The notes beneath the pieces were generated by a model. That model had not been told where the DNA came from and searched no databases. It was given only the letters and a program-made list of their open reading frames with translations. Below are positions 1 through 12,200 of a DNA stretch of 64,000 bases, one piece after another. Origin of the DNA: Auanema rhodensis (taxonomy: Eukaryota > Nematoda > Chromadorea > Rhabditida > Rhabditidae); the NCBI GenBank assembly GCA_964057225.1, contig OZ059899.1, positions 5,642,001 to 5,706,000 on the forward strand. The letters are read 5' to 3'. Made by a program: the position numbers and the translations under genes. How positions within the stretch are numbered: the stretch's first letter is position 1; the number at the start of each line of letters is the position of its first letter.

Positions 1-251
1 TAATTAGCTAAACTACATTTTTTTGAAAAAAAAAATTTCTTGTTTTGAATTTTTTTATATTCATAATTATATTTTATAACAGCCTCATATTTGCTAATCG
101 ATGGTTGAAAAGTTCGAACAGGATAAACGTCCCTAGGGGGCGGTCGCTTCATTTGCTTTTACCTCTACCCTCTTCTCTCTTCTCGTTCTACTCATACCAC
201 TTGCCTGCGGAAACTCCAAACGCTATCGCATGCTAATCTCTTGTGTTTTCA
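1..251 (+). other. 5' flank or intron of the first GPCR gene
   Basis: No convincing coding sequence. It ends at a strong acceptor (TTTTCAG, ending at 251), so the mRNA of the following GPCR either is trans-spliced to a leader here or has a further 5' exon outside the window. Confidence 0.5.
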
Positions 252-303
252 GGAAACTCGGATATGAGTTGGATGGTCCATACATGAGCAAGACCCTGGG
301 CTG
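252..303 (+). promoter_or_regulatory. 5' leader with two chained upstream ORFs
   Basis: Leader between the splice acceptor and the GPCR start codon. It holds two mini-ORFs, 264-287 and 284-304. The stop of the first overlaps the start of the second (ATGA), and the stop of the second overlaps the GPCR start (TGATG). The three ORFs use all three frames. Such a layout is expected to limit translation or make it depend on reinitiation; that effect is inferred. Confidence 0.55.
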
Positions 304-3300
304 ATGTCTTTTCTGGTATTCCTCGTCGTATATCTTTCTATTATCTGTTTCGTTACGGCTTCTTCAACCACTAGCCGTCTCGTATTGTCATCATCTACTA
401 CTACTGAACCTTATTCGTCTTTATCATCCATTGTTTCGACAACAGTTTTTCCTTTACAAACAACATCATGGTCTATGGTGCCTGTTGTTGCAACAATAAA
501 TTCTACCAAAGGCAACACTACTGATTCCACAACTGTAGTCATTACAACCTCTAATTCATCAGTTAATGTATCTAATAATCATAATAACCCTGCTACCTAT
601 TGCTCTTCTTGTCTGTCATTACCTGTGGCCTTAGTATTTGCCCTACTCTTTTCTCTAACTATTCTAGTCGGAGTTTTGGGAAATGCTTTTGTTGTCGCAG
701 TTATTGTTTCCGATAAGAAGCTACTCTTCTCATCTGTCAACCAATTTTTGTTAAATTTGGCTCTTGCAGATATAGGTAATTCATGTTATTTGTCTTTATT
801 TCAAACAAGGTTGTGTAAGACAACCCATAATCGTGATAGTTGTAGTAGTAGTAACTATTTTTCTAAGTTTTCGTACCATCACCATTCATTTCTTATCAGG
901 TAATCTGATTTTCTGTGCTCCCGATATGGCCATGGTTCTTTTGGATCATGGGTGGATATTGCCGGAAAGTTCTTGTCACTATTTACGTTTTCTACAAGAA
1001 TATTTCCTCTATGCTAGTGTGCTTTTGCAGGTCAGTATCGTTAATTCTGTGCGAATTTTCTGAAAATTTCCTAAATTCCTAAATTTCTACCAATTGTTTT
1101 TTTGTTTGTTGTTATTGTTGTTGGTCATATTGGTTGTATGTTATATATTTTATATATCAATCGTATTTTCCATGATTTCCATTTGGCGACAAATTAATAC
1201 ATTTGATATTACATCGATATAACAGAATTATCAAGAAAAACATGAAATCAAACTTAAGTATGAGTTGATTTGCTTGTTGACACATTAAAATTCCATGGTC
1301 GTTTGTGCTTGATCCGACTTATTGCGTGGGAATTTTTAATTGAAGGTAGAGATAGCTCTGCAAACATTTTTGTGGAGCAAAGATGATGAAAAGATATTAA
1401 AATTTTTCTTGATTTTTTCCGAAGGGATAATCAAACGACAAATGACATCTACATTTTAGATGTCAATCGGTATAGAACGTTTCTTGGCAATATGTACTCC
1501 TCTTCGAATGCAACGCTTTTCAACGAAAACTACCGTAAGTGTATTATTCTCGAATTATGTATTGAAATTCACTGATCTAAAATCTTACTAATATATCCAC
1601 AAAAGTATTGACTACATACATATTCAACTATTCTTGTTCAATATCCTGAATTCCAGCTGATTGTTGTTCTGAGCATGTGGTCGATAGCTGCTGCATTTGC
1701 AACACCCTATTTCATCTCTCAGGGAATCATCAGAGTTCCGCGGACAAATCAGAAATACTGCATTTGGAGAGGAATATCGGCTTCAACCAGGTAAATAGAA
1801 AGGACATAATTCCTTATTTAGATTTTCTTTTGACATCATGTCTTTTGAAAACATATGATGATGAGAGCGTCATATATATCTAAGGTTTCTATACTCAAAA
1901 GGGATAGCGTAGATTCTGCCATACTCCCGAATTTAAGCATGTTCTAGGCATGCACTCCTTGTATATGAAATATAAGTTTGATTCAAGCAAATCTTCTCGC
2001 ACGAAAAAGTTAATGGAAACGAAAGGCTACTCGAAGCCTACTAGTTGATTAGAACCAAGATTTTTCTTTTTCCGAATCGTTTCCAAATTGTTTATGTGGC
2101 AGTTTGGGTTCTTTTATGGTATCCTAGCACTCTTTTCGATTTTGCTCAATTTAATTTGGCTGACGAACACAAGTGATCAAAATCGATGGTCCTTGATCAA
2201 CCTTGCAGAAATTGTGAAGGGATGAGTGAAAGTGTTGGTAAGGTGCAACAGAAGTCTTAATCAAGAATGCACTATAAGGCACTGATGCATTTGTCTCTCC
2301 AATCTAAAGTTTTAATAAGAGAAGTTGTGTTTGTGATTGACTAGGACAAAATTCGATCGGTTCGTTTTCAATCCTTTGGCTTTGTGTTTGTGCAGAAGAA
2401 TGTCAGAAGATAGACGAGATCTTATAGATACATACATCTATGTATGTTTATCTTAGAAAACCTAGTCAATTTCATGCCCTTTGCCGGGTTTTAAACTAAA
2501 CTATAGATGTATTCATTATATCGAAAATTTGATCTATTCATATCATCATACCTTATACGTCCATCTGCTCTTTTCATTCTGTTTATTCATTTCTGATGGC
2601 AAATTTTATCCTTTTTTCCATCAAAAAAAGAAAATGAGCATTCGATGATTCAGTCTTTCATAACGGATTCAAAAAATGATGAGAATGAAGAGAAGATTTA
2701 ATGGGAATCATCTAAATTCTAAGCAAGAAAGCTTGAAAGGGTTTCGAATTCTATCCGTTAAAGCTGTAATGTGATTCATTTCAAACAACCTGAACTTCTT
2801 TCTTTTTAATGCTGTTATTCAACAATTTTTCCCCCTTTTTCAACTTAAAAAATTCACAAGATTTTTAATCATTATAGCTTTAGCTGTTTTCAGAGGGTGT
2901 GTCAACAAAAGTCTCTTTCCCTCGTTTCCCTCGACTTCTCGTTTTCTCTCTCGTTTTCTTTCACTCTTTTGCTCTTTTTTAATATCTTTTCGTTTTCTTC
3001 AGCAGCATGAGTTGCCTGGAATTCTACCCTTTTTCTCCTTCAAGCAGCTTCAATGTTAAAAATGTTGAACATGAGGCAATTTGGAATAAAATGAAGCATA
3101 TTTGAAAACGAAGGTCAAACAAATTAATTGTCTGGATCAGTCTATCAATGAAATACAAGAAACTTTCTCAATTTATTTTTATTTCTGTCCAGCTGTCTCT
3201 GAAGAAATACATATATAGTAAATGATTTGAAAGTTGACATGTGCTTTTCCAACATCACGAATGAATGAATCGGTGCTAGATTTTGAACTTTTTTTGGAGC

Positions 3301-6300
3301 TTCAAATAATTATATTCGACTAAGAAAGTATATTATATTATATTTATATAATATATTAGACTAACAAGCATTGATTCTCTTAGTCAGAAAGCAATATGTT
3401 GCAGTCAACTAATAGCCAAGTGAAAAATATACTTAATATGATGCTTTGTTTTTCGCTTCATATCATTCTCCACACATTTCTATTTGGCATTTTCGGAGTT
3501 GAGTGAGAAAATGAAGAAATCAAGTAAAACACAACTGGGCTCTTGAGTCTTTTCTATCAAAATATAAGTTGGAAACGTCATCACTCTAAGTATTCTGTTG
3601 CTTACTTAACATAATAACCGTTTCAAATATTACTTTATCCACACAAAGACGTACACATATCCAGAATGTTAAAATAAGAAATGATTGACAAATTCATATC
3701 AATCACTATGGATATTCAACTAACAGACATTTCAAAAGAACACAAATGACATTGAAGAAGAGCAGCTTCTCCCCCCACCACCCGTTCCTTATTCTTTGCT
3801 TTAAACTTCCTTATCGACTATTGAAAAAGAAGTGTATATACGAATACAAACACTTACTGAATTACATACACGGTTGAAAAGAAACTCAGAAAAAAATAAA
3901 ACTGCGATTTTCGTAATAACGAAATTTTTTTGTTTGCCTTGACAATGGAAATATTTCTCAGTCAAATTAAGATATGAAAATAAAGTTGTGAAAAAATAAA
4001 AGGAAAATGACTACTATAACAAGTTGTTTCAGAGTACTTTTCAAATGGGCTGAATTCATTGTTTTATATGCTGCTCCATTATTACTTTTAACTGTTTTAT
4101 ATACAGTTATGGGAAGAGTATTATGGGGACAATCAGATACAATAGCTAATGAAACTCAACAGGTAATAATAAAAATTTATTTAAATTATAATTATTTAAC
4201 TTTATTTATAATAATTAATTATTATATATTTAGGTTGCTATATTAAAATTACGTCGATCAGTTGTAAAAATGCTTATAATATCGATGTTATTATACTTTT
4301 TATTTTATACTCCAATACAAGGTAAATAGATATTTTCATTTGTTTTTCTTATTTCTATTTATACAAATATATATATATATATGAATAAGTATAAAAAGAT
4401 TTAAATATATATATGTTATTTTAATTTTCAATAACTATTATAATAAATTAATCTTTTCTCACTTTTAGAACAAAAAAAAAAGTTTTGGTTAATACTCTTT
4501 TCTTTAGGACTTTTTGTCATGGAGACCGTGTTCATGAGAACAGTGCATATGCCATCATGGCTCCGACTTCTTCTTAATGCTTTATCCGTCATGAGGTATA
4601 TCCTAGTTTTACGAAACAATAAAAAAAATCTTCTTGTGACTGGCTTACGGTGAAAGCCGTTTAACGTGCTTTTAAGGGCTCATAGGTTTTCTCATTTTTA
4701 AAATCTTTTTATTTTCAGCTCGTCGGCCAATCCAATCGTTTACATCATGTGTTGCCGGCATTTCCATTCTCGTTTTATGGCAATGACAAGGTAATTCATA
4801 GATACATGACTATCTCTCTTTCTTTTTACAGAGTTCATGTTTTTTTAATTTTTTTTTCAAAAAGGTGATACATATAATAGTGTGAGAGGGAGTCGAGCAA
4901 GAAAAAGAATATTTTATAATTAGACTAACTAAAACTAAAATATTTGATTAAATCTTTTTTTTTCTTTCATATCATTAACTTAATGGCAAAGCTATGCCTA
5001 TTAACCTTTAATGCTCTTTATAATGTCCGTGGAGTATTTTAAACTTGATATACATCTCATTCTATTTCCCTATATAGCACACAAAAGATCTTCCCGGTTT
5101 CCGTTAAAAGCTTGATATAATTTTCATCCTGCAGGGTGAAGCTTGACGGATGGCTTAACTTTATGAGTTAATGATCTGACGCAGCTTCACAAAGTTTCGT
5201 CATCAACTGCATAGCTAATTAAGTCTAAACAATTAAAAAATATGCGAATTGGTGACCACAGTGAGCTGAAAAGAAAAAAAAAGGCGTGAAAGGGAGAGGG
5301 TATAGAATAGCAAAAGGGATCTTTATTTATATGAATTTTATAGATTTTTCTCAGTTCCATAAATAGAATTAACAAAATTTTGAAGAAAAAAATATATATA
5401 GAACATATGTTCATTTTCATATAAAGAAAATTTGTTTAGAACTGCTTCAAAATTAGGTTTTTTCTAGTATTTGATAAATAAGGAAAACAGGGAAGTGATT
5501 GGATAAAACAAACGAATTGCTATATTACATCATTTTGAAATCTATAGGGAAAACTATTCTATTACATTTGTACTATTATTTTATTTATGTGTTCGTGAGA
5601 GCTATCTTCGTAATATAATTTTATGTAAGGTTTTGCTTCAGCACATGAAACAAATCTCGTTGAATCGGTCTGCAGCAAAGGCAGAAACAGCTCAATTGTT
5701 TTGACTATCAGCTTTATGTTGAACCATCCATCTGATCCATTTTTGGCTTTATTTAGTAGAAATGTCTATTATATTATGCAAGAAATTCAACATATCAAAT
5801 ATTTCCTGTATAATAGAAGTACATGATCGTTTAAAAGGTGAAAAGTTCATGTATTACATGTGTGTAGTATGTATATTAGCTTCGGATATGAAATAAGTGT
5901 ACATACACACATAAGATATGTGTTTGCAATAGAATGCACATACAGATTTACTAGATAATTCTTTTAACATAACTTTGCTTTACTATTTGTATATATATAT
6001 ATATATTTATATATATACATATGTATAAACTTTACTTATTTTTGAGATGCTTGAAAGACAACCATGAGCATTTTCTATCCATTGCCTTCGAACATATGTT
6101 TAAAGTCCCATCTATGCAGTGATAGACAATGAGATGTAAGCTGCGAAAACACAGGAAAAGCAATAAAAATTTGGTATAATAGCTATAGAAGTTGTCAATA
6201 TATGTACATAGAGCAAACAACTGTTTAGACATACTATTTATAACAAAAATCTTAGATGAAATGGAGGGAGTGAAAAAGAGGGAACTTAAATAATATTTAT

Positions 6301-8338
6301 ATTTGCATTTAAACTATTACTTTTAACTATATTTTCTAGAATATATGAAAAAAAAGATTTATAATTATCTAATAATTTAAATCTGTAATAGCTAAGTCTT
6401 GTAGTTTTATCGGATAACTATGAATTATTATCTTAGGATTTATAGATTTGTCAGTTTTTCTGGTGGTTTTTATTGTTTTAACTTCGATTGACTAAGAAAA
6501 AGCTACAAGAATTGTGTGGAAATTAGTAAAAAATAGAAATCTAAAACTCAACTAGTAGAAATAAGAATTATATATATATAGTATAAAGACTATTCTTTTT
6601 TTTTCTTTTAATTATATAGAAAAGAAAATATATGTACGAAATTTTCCTTCATTTTTTATTTTTAAAAATCATAGAAACAGGAGAAAAGCGATTGTTCTTC
6701 TTCAATTTATTCACCCTCTCAAGGAATTATTTAGAAAAGTAGAATAATATCTTAATTCGTAAATTTTTGAATTAAAAAAAAAACATTTTTTTCGTACAAA
6801 ATAAATTAAAAATCGAATTAAATTCATATATGAAGCATTGTTAGATTTTCAAACTCTAGTCCTCCTCCTCCCTAATCCTATTAGAGAGTACTTATGCTTT
6901 TTACTCTGATTATACTACGAATAAGAAAATTAAAAAGAACATAAATAAAAAACAATTGGAACTATTGTTTTGTATTAAACCGTAGACCATCAAAGAATTT
7001 GTATTTTTTATATTTTAATCTAATTTTTGGGTTATTTCTCTTCAAATTTCAAGTTGTGATAAATATTCTTTGAGAATTAACATAACCAATTTTAAAATTT
7101 CATTTGAAATACATATTTCGATGATATTTTGATTTCTGTCCATTTTTGAAATTCATATATACTATATTGTGAATAAAGAAAATATTGAATGTTAGACAGG
7201 ATATTTGCGTAGGAGGAAATAAGAGTGACACATGAAAAGCTGTAAGCTTTATTTTTCGTTTGTTTTCAGTAGATTTCTAAAAGTTATTGTTTCCGAACAC
7301 TTAATCCCAGACCATAGAGATTAACGGAAGTATTTTATAATCATATATTTATGCTAAGATCAACATATTATACATATATTTATATATACATACATATATA
7401 TATATGTATATAGTTAGAATAATGACAATAAGTTCAATTAAATATAAATCTAATTATTATTAATTAATTAATATAATTTATAAAAAATTACATTATTCTT
7501 AATATATAAGGTAAAATTATTTTAACCTTAAAATCAATTAAGTAGTTCTAGAATCATACTTTTGATATTATTTTCGTTAAAATGTCTTCTTCTTATAATT
7601 TGACAAATCCTTCGTAAATCCTACTGAAAAAAGTATTATATTAGAATGTTTCTATGAAATTTAGAAAGTTTTCTGCTTCAAAACTATTTAATGAATTTCC
7701 TTCTTTTGTCCTTGTCACTAAAATATTTTAATATACGAAAGCATAATTTAACTAAATATTTGAATGTGAAAATTTAATTGAAGACGAGTTGAAAAAAATT
7801 TAAAAAACAAAGAAATTGTCTTTTTGGAAACAAATCATCATAATAGTTAAATTTAACTAATTTTATATGTATACTCATTCAAGTTTATATGATATAAGCT
7901 TAATCGAAAAAAGTATTTCTATATAAAGTTTAATCTTTGTTCAATTTTCAGAATAACATTTACAATAAAGTAATTATCACTATATTGCAATATCCCTTGT
8001 GTTTTTAAACTTTTTTTTCATTTGCATCAAACAGAATATGTGATTTACATGAACTCTTGATCAAACAACTAAAAAAATGTTCAATCTATGAACTTTAAAT
8101 ATAAAATGAGGAGAAAAAGACATTAAAAACCTTAAGATATTGATTTTTTAAATCATTTTTTTTCAGGGGCTGTTGTTCAATCTTCCGGTCTTGTCTGAAG
8201 AGACCATATTCAGGAAAATATTCCTGTGTTGAAGCAGATATATCGTGTTCGAATAATCGTTTCAGTCGCTCACCATATGTATCATTTCGGAAATCAGAGA
8301 AACGTGTTCCACAACAGCAGCATGTTACTTTGCTATAG
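304..8338 (+). CDS. Rhodopsin-like peptide GPCR
   Basis: Nine exons: 304-775, 900-1030, 1460-1534, 1657-1790, 4033-4162, 4234-4321, 4508-4595, 4719-4790, 8167-8338. They join in phase to about 453 residues. A signal peptide (MSFLVFLVVYLSIICFVTAS) precedes a Ser/Thr-rich, N-glycosylation-rich extracellular tail, then TM1 (GVLGNAFVV) and TM2 (LNLALADIGN). TM3 ends in ERF, a variant of the E/DRY motif. TM5-TM6 follow (RRSVVKMLI, FYTPIQ) and TM7 has ANPIVY, the NPxxY motif. The C-tail begins with paired cysteines, likely palmitoylated, and ends VTLL. These features place it among class A neuropeptide receptors. Overall feel is TRH-receptor/EGL-6-like, but I cannot fix the ligand. The 2.2 kb and 3.4 kb introns are large for this genome. 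An alternative short last exon (5135-5171) would also close the frame. Confidence 0.85.
1791..4032 (+). other. Large intron of the first GPCR gene
   Basis: 2.2 kb AT-rich intron between the exons encoding extracellular loop 2 and TM5. I see no open frame or RNA gene in it; a (TA)-rich patch lies around 3325-3360. Confidence 0.6.
4791..8166 (+). other. Last intron of the first GPCR gene, with candidate alternative exon
   Basis: 3.4 kb AT-rich intron. A good acceptor at 5134 opens an alternative terminal exon (5135-5171) that adds about 11 residues and a stop, giving a receptor without its long C-tail. Otherwise TA runs (5990-6020, 7375-7415) and no visible gene. Confidence 0.45.
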
Positions 8339-8675
8339 ATTACTGCCTTCAAGATTACTGCCCATTTCTTTCCAATTCAACTTAACTATTTGGGAAATTT
8401 TCATTTGTTTTCCTTTAATTTTAATTTTAATAATATTGAACATCATTTACATATATCTTTCTTAGAAACAATGAAATTATGCCGGGTCAGTTATATTATT
8501 TTACTGAAGCTCTATCAATGTTAATGAGGGCTATAGGCGTGAAAGGAGCAAAACAATATTTTTTCATTAAAAAAATGTTTATTTAATGCTGTATGGTATG
8601 ATTCACATATACATACCATGCATAAAATTAAAGGCTAATATATAGTTTTGCAATTTTCTCATTTTGCTTCCTCTC

Positions 8676-8732
8676 CCTCTCTCTCTCTCTCTTTAATTAT
8701 TTTTTATTTATATTTTTCTTCAATTCTTGTGA

Positions 8733-8780
<48 letters not shown>
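8676..8780. repeat. (CT)n/(GA)n microsatellite tract
   Basis: Two runs of CT dinucleotides, about 8676-8692 and 8735-8780, separated by AT-rich sequence and followed by CT-rich imperfect repeats to about 8810. On the minus strand the second run is inside the open frame of the last exon of the secreted-protein gene and is read as alternating Arg-Glu. Confidence 0.9.
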
Positions 8781-8784
<4 letters not shown>

Positions 8785-10630
8785 CCCTCTCTTTTTCCCT
8801 CTCTCTCTCCATTCTATAGCCTCTTTATGTTTATAAAGGGCATGGATGACAGTGCTGCCATCACGAAGTGTGCGTGAAATCATCACACGTAGTTCATTGT
8901 TTTCCTGTGGAAAAAAAGAACTCTGCTCATTTGAAGCAGCTTTAACAGTTATTTAACCTTTGAATCTCTCATAATAATTTTCTAATTGACTGGGCATATT
9001 TTTTGGAAACGTTTCTGTCACTTACATTCTATTATGTTTTTTCTCAAATATGTAATAAGCTTTGTAATAGAGCATTTCAATTCAAATATATCTTTTATAT
9101 TGTCTGAAAATTACGGGAACAGTTAATTATGTGATTTATAACAATATTTAACCTTTTTGTTTCAATTGAAATGTCCCAATTTTCCGATCAATGTGCCTTA
9201 TTAATGAATTTTAATATTTATAATCAGTGATAGCACAATCATCATATATATTAATAACTAATATTTAATATATTTAATCTTATTTTAATTTTTTTTTGTA
9301 TTAATATTATTATAGAAATCTTTTTCTTTTTCAAATTCAAATTTATAATCAGAAAAACAAAGAATTGTTACCCAATTTTAAAAGGAATTTATGTTGTTTG
9401 ACTTTTGTTTGCTATGTGATACAATCAACGAATAAATATTTAATTTGTCTTCGATTATATTGCGGTTTGATGAGAAATAACATCTCTAGATAGTCACGGG
9501 AAATAAAATAAACTTTTTTTATGTGACAATACAGCTTGAGGCACTATCTATCTTTTTTTTTTTTGTTTCAAATATCATTTCAACAACAAAATACCCATTT
9601 TATGAGCTTGTTCCTGAAATTTTTATAGAATTGTACTCAATCAAAAATGGAATTCATAACTTACCAAACTTTCTTTTTCTATTAAAGATTTGATATTTGT
9701 CATTTCATCTGTTGATAAATCAAAGGATTCAATTGTATTCAGCATCTGCAATATGTGAATCTTAGTCATTCCCGATTAGATGTATGTGGCTTGTTTTACG
9801 TCCCGTAGGATAAGTCACATTATGGTTCTATTTAACAACAATAAAGTCGCAAGGAACGGTTGGATGGGTGTAGATTTAGAATATTTCTTTGAGAAAAAAA
9901 ACTTACAGAAGTAATTTTTTCATTGTTTTTCATCTTGATGAATGTTTTGTCACAGATTAAAGCAACCAAGGTTTCGTAAAACTGACGCATCTGCAAAAAA
10001 ATAAAAAATGCTCAAGCAATAGTCTATAAGAAGATCATTGATCTATTATAGTAAAACTATGAAATTATATTTTAAATATACTTTACCTTAACAGTAATAT
10101 CTGGGTATTGCATTCTAGCATTTAGCCAAACAACAAAACTGACTAACTGGTTAATGAGATCGATAACTTTTTGCTGAAAAAAAAAAATGAGAAATTTATA
10201 ATTATTATATATTTTAATAACTAAAAGTACCTGTTTCAATTCCTCTTTTATATTGTTTTTAGCCAATTCTGTTAATCTATCTAAAGCATCCTGCTTATCT
10301 CTCCAACTATATAATAGAGTCTCCAAAATCTAAACGAAAATTCATAAAGAAACAAAAAAAAAAGTTCAAAGTTTGAATAAATGCTTGAATGAAATGATTA
10401 CATAAGATATTTGCTCAATTTGTTCTTCACTCAGATCCGAATATTCAATTGGAATATTAGCAGGTACAATTTCAGATTGTTCATTTGTTGAAATTGATGT
10501 TGATTCAAATGGATATGCTTTAAAATATTGAAACAATGAAAGATATAAAGTAATTTTATTTTTGAAAAATACCTGTTACAGTGGACTGTATGCTATATAG
10601 TAAACAGATGTTGAATAGTAACAGATACAT
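8704..10630 (-). CDS. Small secreted helical protein, family unknown
   Basis: Seven exons (minus): 10573-10630, 10402-10517, 10231-10329, 10087-10173, 9907-9990, 9665-9745, 8704-8904; about 241 residues. The start is followed by a clean signal peptide (MYLLLFNICLLYSIQSTVTA). The mature part has a short Ser/Thr/Glu-rich stretch, an IPIEYSDL motif, then several amphipathic helices without cysteine pairs. The order 'signal peptide, IPxEYxDL, all-helical' recalls the nematode fatty-acid/retinol-binding (FAR) proteins. I judge that only a hint because the rest does not match clearly. The final exon continues from HALYKHKEAIEW through a GA microsatellite coding an Arg-Glu tail and stops at 8704. 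Convergent with the GPCR upstream. Confidence 0.6.
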
Positions 10631-10948
10631 TTTTGAATGACAGTTGAACAGTGGAAAGGATAAAAAGAGTTCCGGTTCTGTTTTGAAAGAAAATAATATT
10701 GACAATTACTTTGAAAATTCTATGGAAAACGAAGCGAGAAGATCAATCATTCGTAGTAGCATTATCTCGAAAAATTTTGTTTTATAGAAGTAAAAGAATC
10801 CTTTTTTTTTTGGAAAACAACACTAACGTTTTAACAGAAATCTCTGTCCTTTCAAAGGTAACTGTAAACCAATCCTAAATAAACCAGGTGGTTAGATCAA
10901 AAATGAAAGATAATAAAATCATCAAAGCTAGAAATTATATTATTACTA

Positions 10949-10986
<38 letters not shown>

Positions 10987-12200
10987 CATATATATTCATA
11001 TATATCTAGAAAAATAAATATAATAATCATTTAATACTAAAATATCCCATGAAAACTATTTTCATCTTCTTTTATCTAATCGAATTTTCATAATCTTGGA
11101 TGCTTTCAAGAGGATCACTAAGCTCCAGTTTACAACAGACAATTTTCATAAAAAATAAAAAATATTTTAATTTTTCTCATATTTTATACGGTATAGCATA
11201 TCAGAAACTACCATGCATTGTCGTTTTTTTTTGTTCAGAAAACTGAGTAAACCCAGAAGAAAAACAAAAATTGTACTCAGAAAGAACTCCCAAATAACTC
11301 TAAAATTGATGTGCGATGAAATACAAAAATACTGCTAAATAAAACTTTAAACAATCAATAGTTTAGCTCAATGGTACGATGACAAGGCCTTGTTTGTAAT
11401 CGACTCTTTTCAACATTTGGTTGCCAAGAAAAAAGGTTTTTATCAATATAGAAGGCATTGCTTACGAATGTTTCACTGTTCTATGTAAAATTTAGTCACG
11501 AGAAAAAAAGAAGATGTTTTGTAAGCTAACGAAACAAAGACAATTCATACAATCTAATTTAACAGTTTTCTGTTTTGTTTATTGAAAAATGAAAACAATT
11601 TTTTTAAAGCAGACTATAATCATCCTGATAAATAACTAAACCCTTCTTAAAACAGAAGGCATAACTAAAACAAACTCTAAAGAATGATGCTAACAAAGTG
11701 ATTTTAACCATCGCCAATTTAATTTAATTCAGAAACCGAAAAATCCTTCACTCCACGTAAATTCCCACGCTAACAAGAATTTGAAAATATAATCCGACGC
11801 ACTGATCACGTTTTACGTGAGATTAAGTCTTCAATTCCCATGTAACCAAAAATCATTTTATTGCAATCACTCATCAGAGCGGTTGCATTAATTTAGTTGT
11901 TAAAATTTTATAAAGTGAAAAAACAATTTTTGAAGCTATCACGATTAATATATCTTTATTTTTCAATATACATGATCTTAATTCTATTTATACATATATG
12001 ATAAAAACAAGATTCTTTTTGGAACGGATGGTAAAAAACAGTGAAATGTGCTCATACATACAGAACTGGAAGTTGAGACCCGTGGGGTACAACACATGAT
12101 GGATATAACTCATGACCAGAAAAGAGGTAATTAATGACAAAAGAATGATGATGTGCTTACTTAGGAATATCAGAATATTTCGGAAAAACAATTAGGTAGA
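10631..12200. other. Intergenic region between secreted-protein gene and IRS gene
   Basis: AT-rich. Contains a (TA)n run at about 10948-10981 and, for the IRS gene on the minus strand, an AATAAA polyadenylation signal at 11955-11960. The region just above 10630 should hold the promoter of the secreted-protein gene. No further coding evidence. Confidence 0.5.

Noticed and set aside
4628-4680. Short inverted repeat (GGCTTACGG...AAAGCC) resembling a structured RNA
   Set aside because: It lies in a short GPCR intron, the stem is short and no tRNA or snoRNA boxes are present.
8095-8352. Open frame on the minus strand over the GPCR tail exon
   Set aside because: The plus strand has a strong acceptor in exact phase with the receptor and gives a credible C-tail; the minus frame has no signal or partner exons.
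11988-12191. Minus-strand open frame just after the IRS stop
   Set aside because: Lies in the likely 3' UTR of the IRS gene, before its polyadenylation signal, with no supporting feature.
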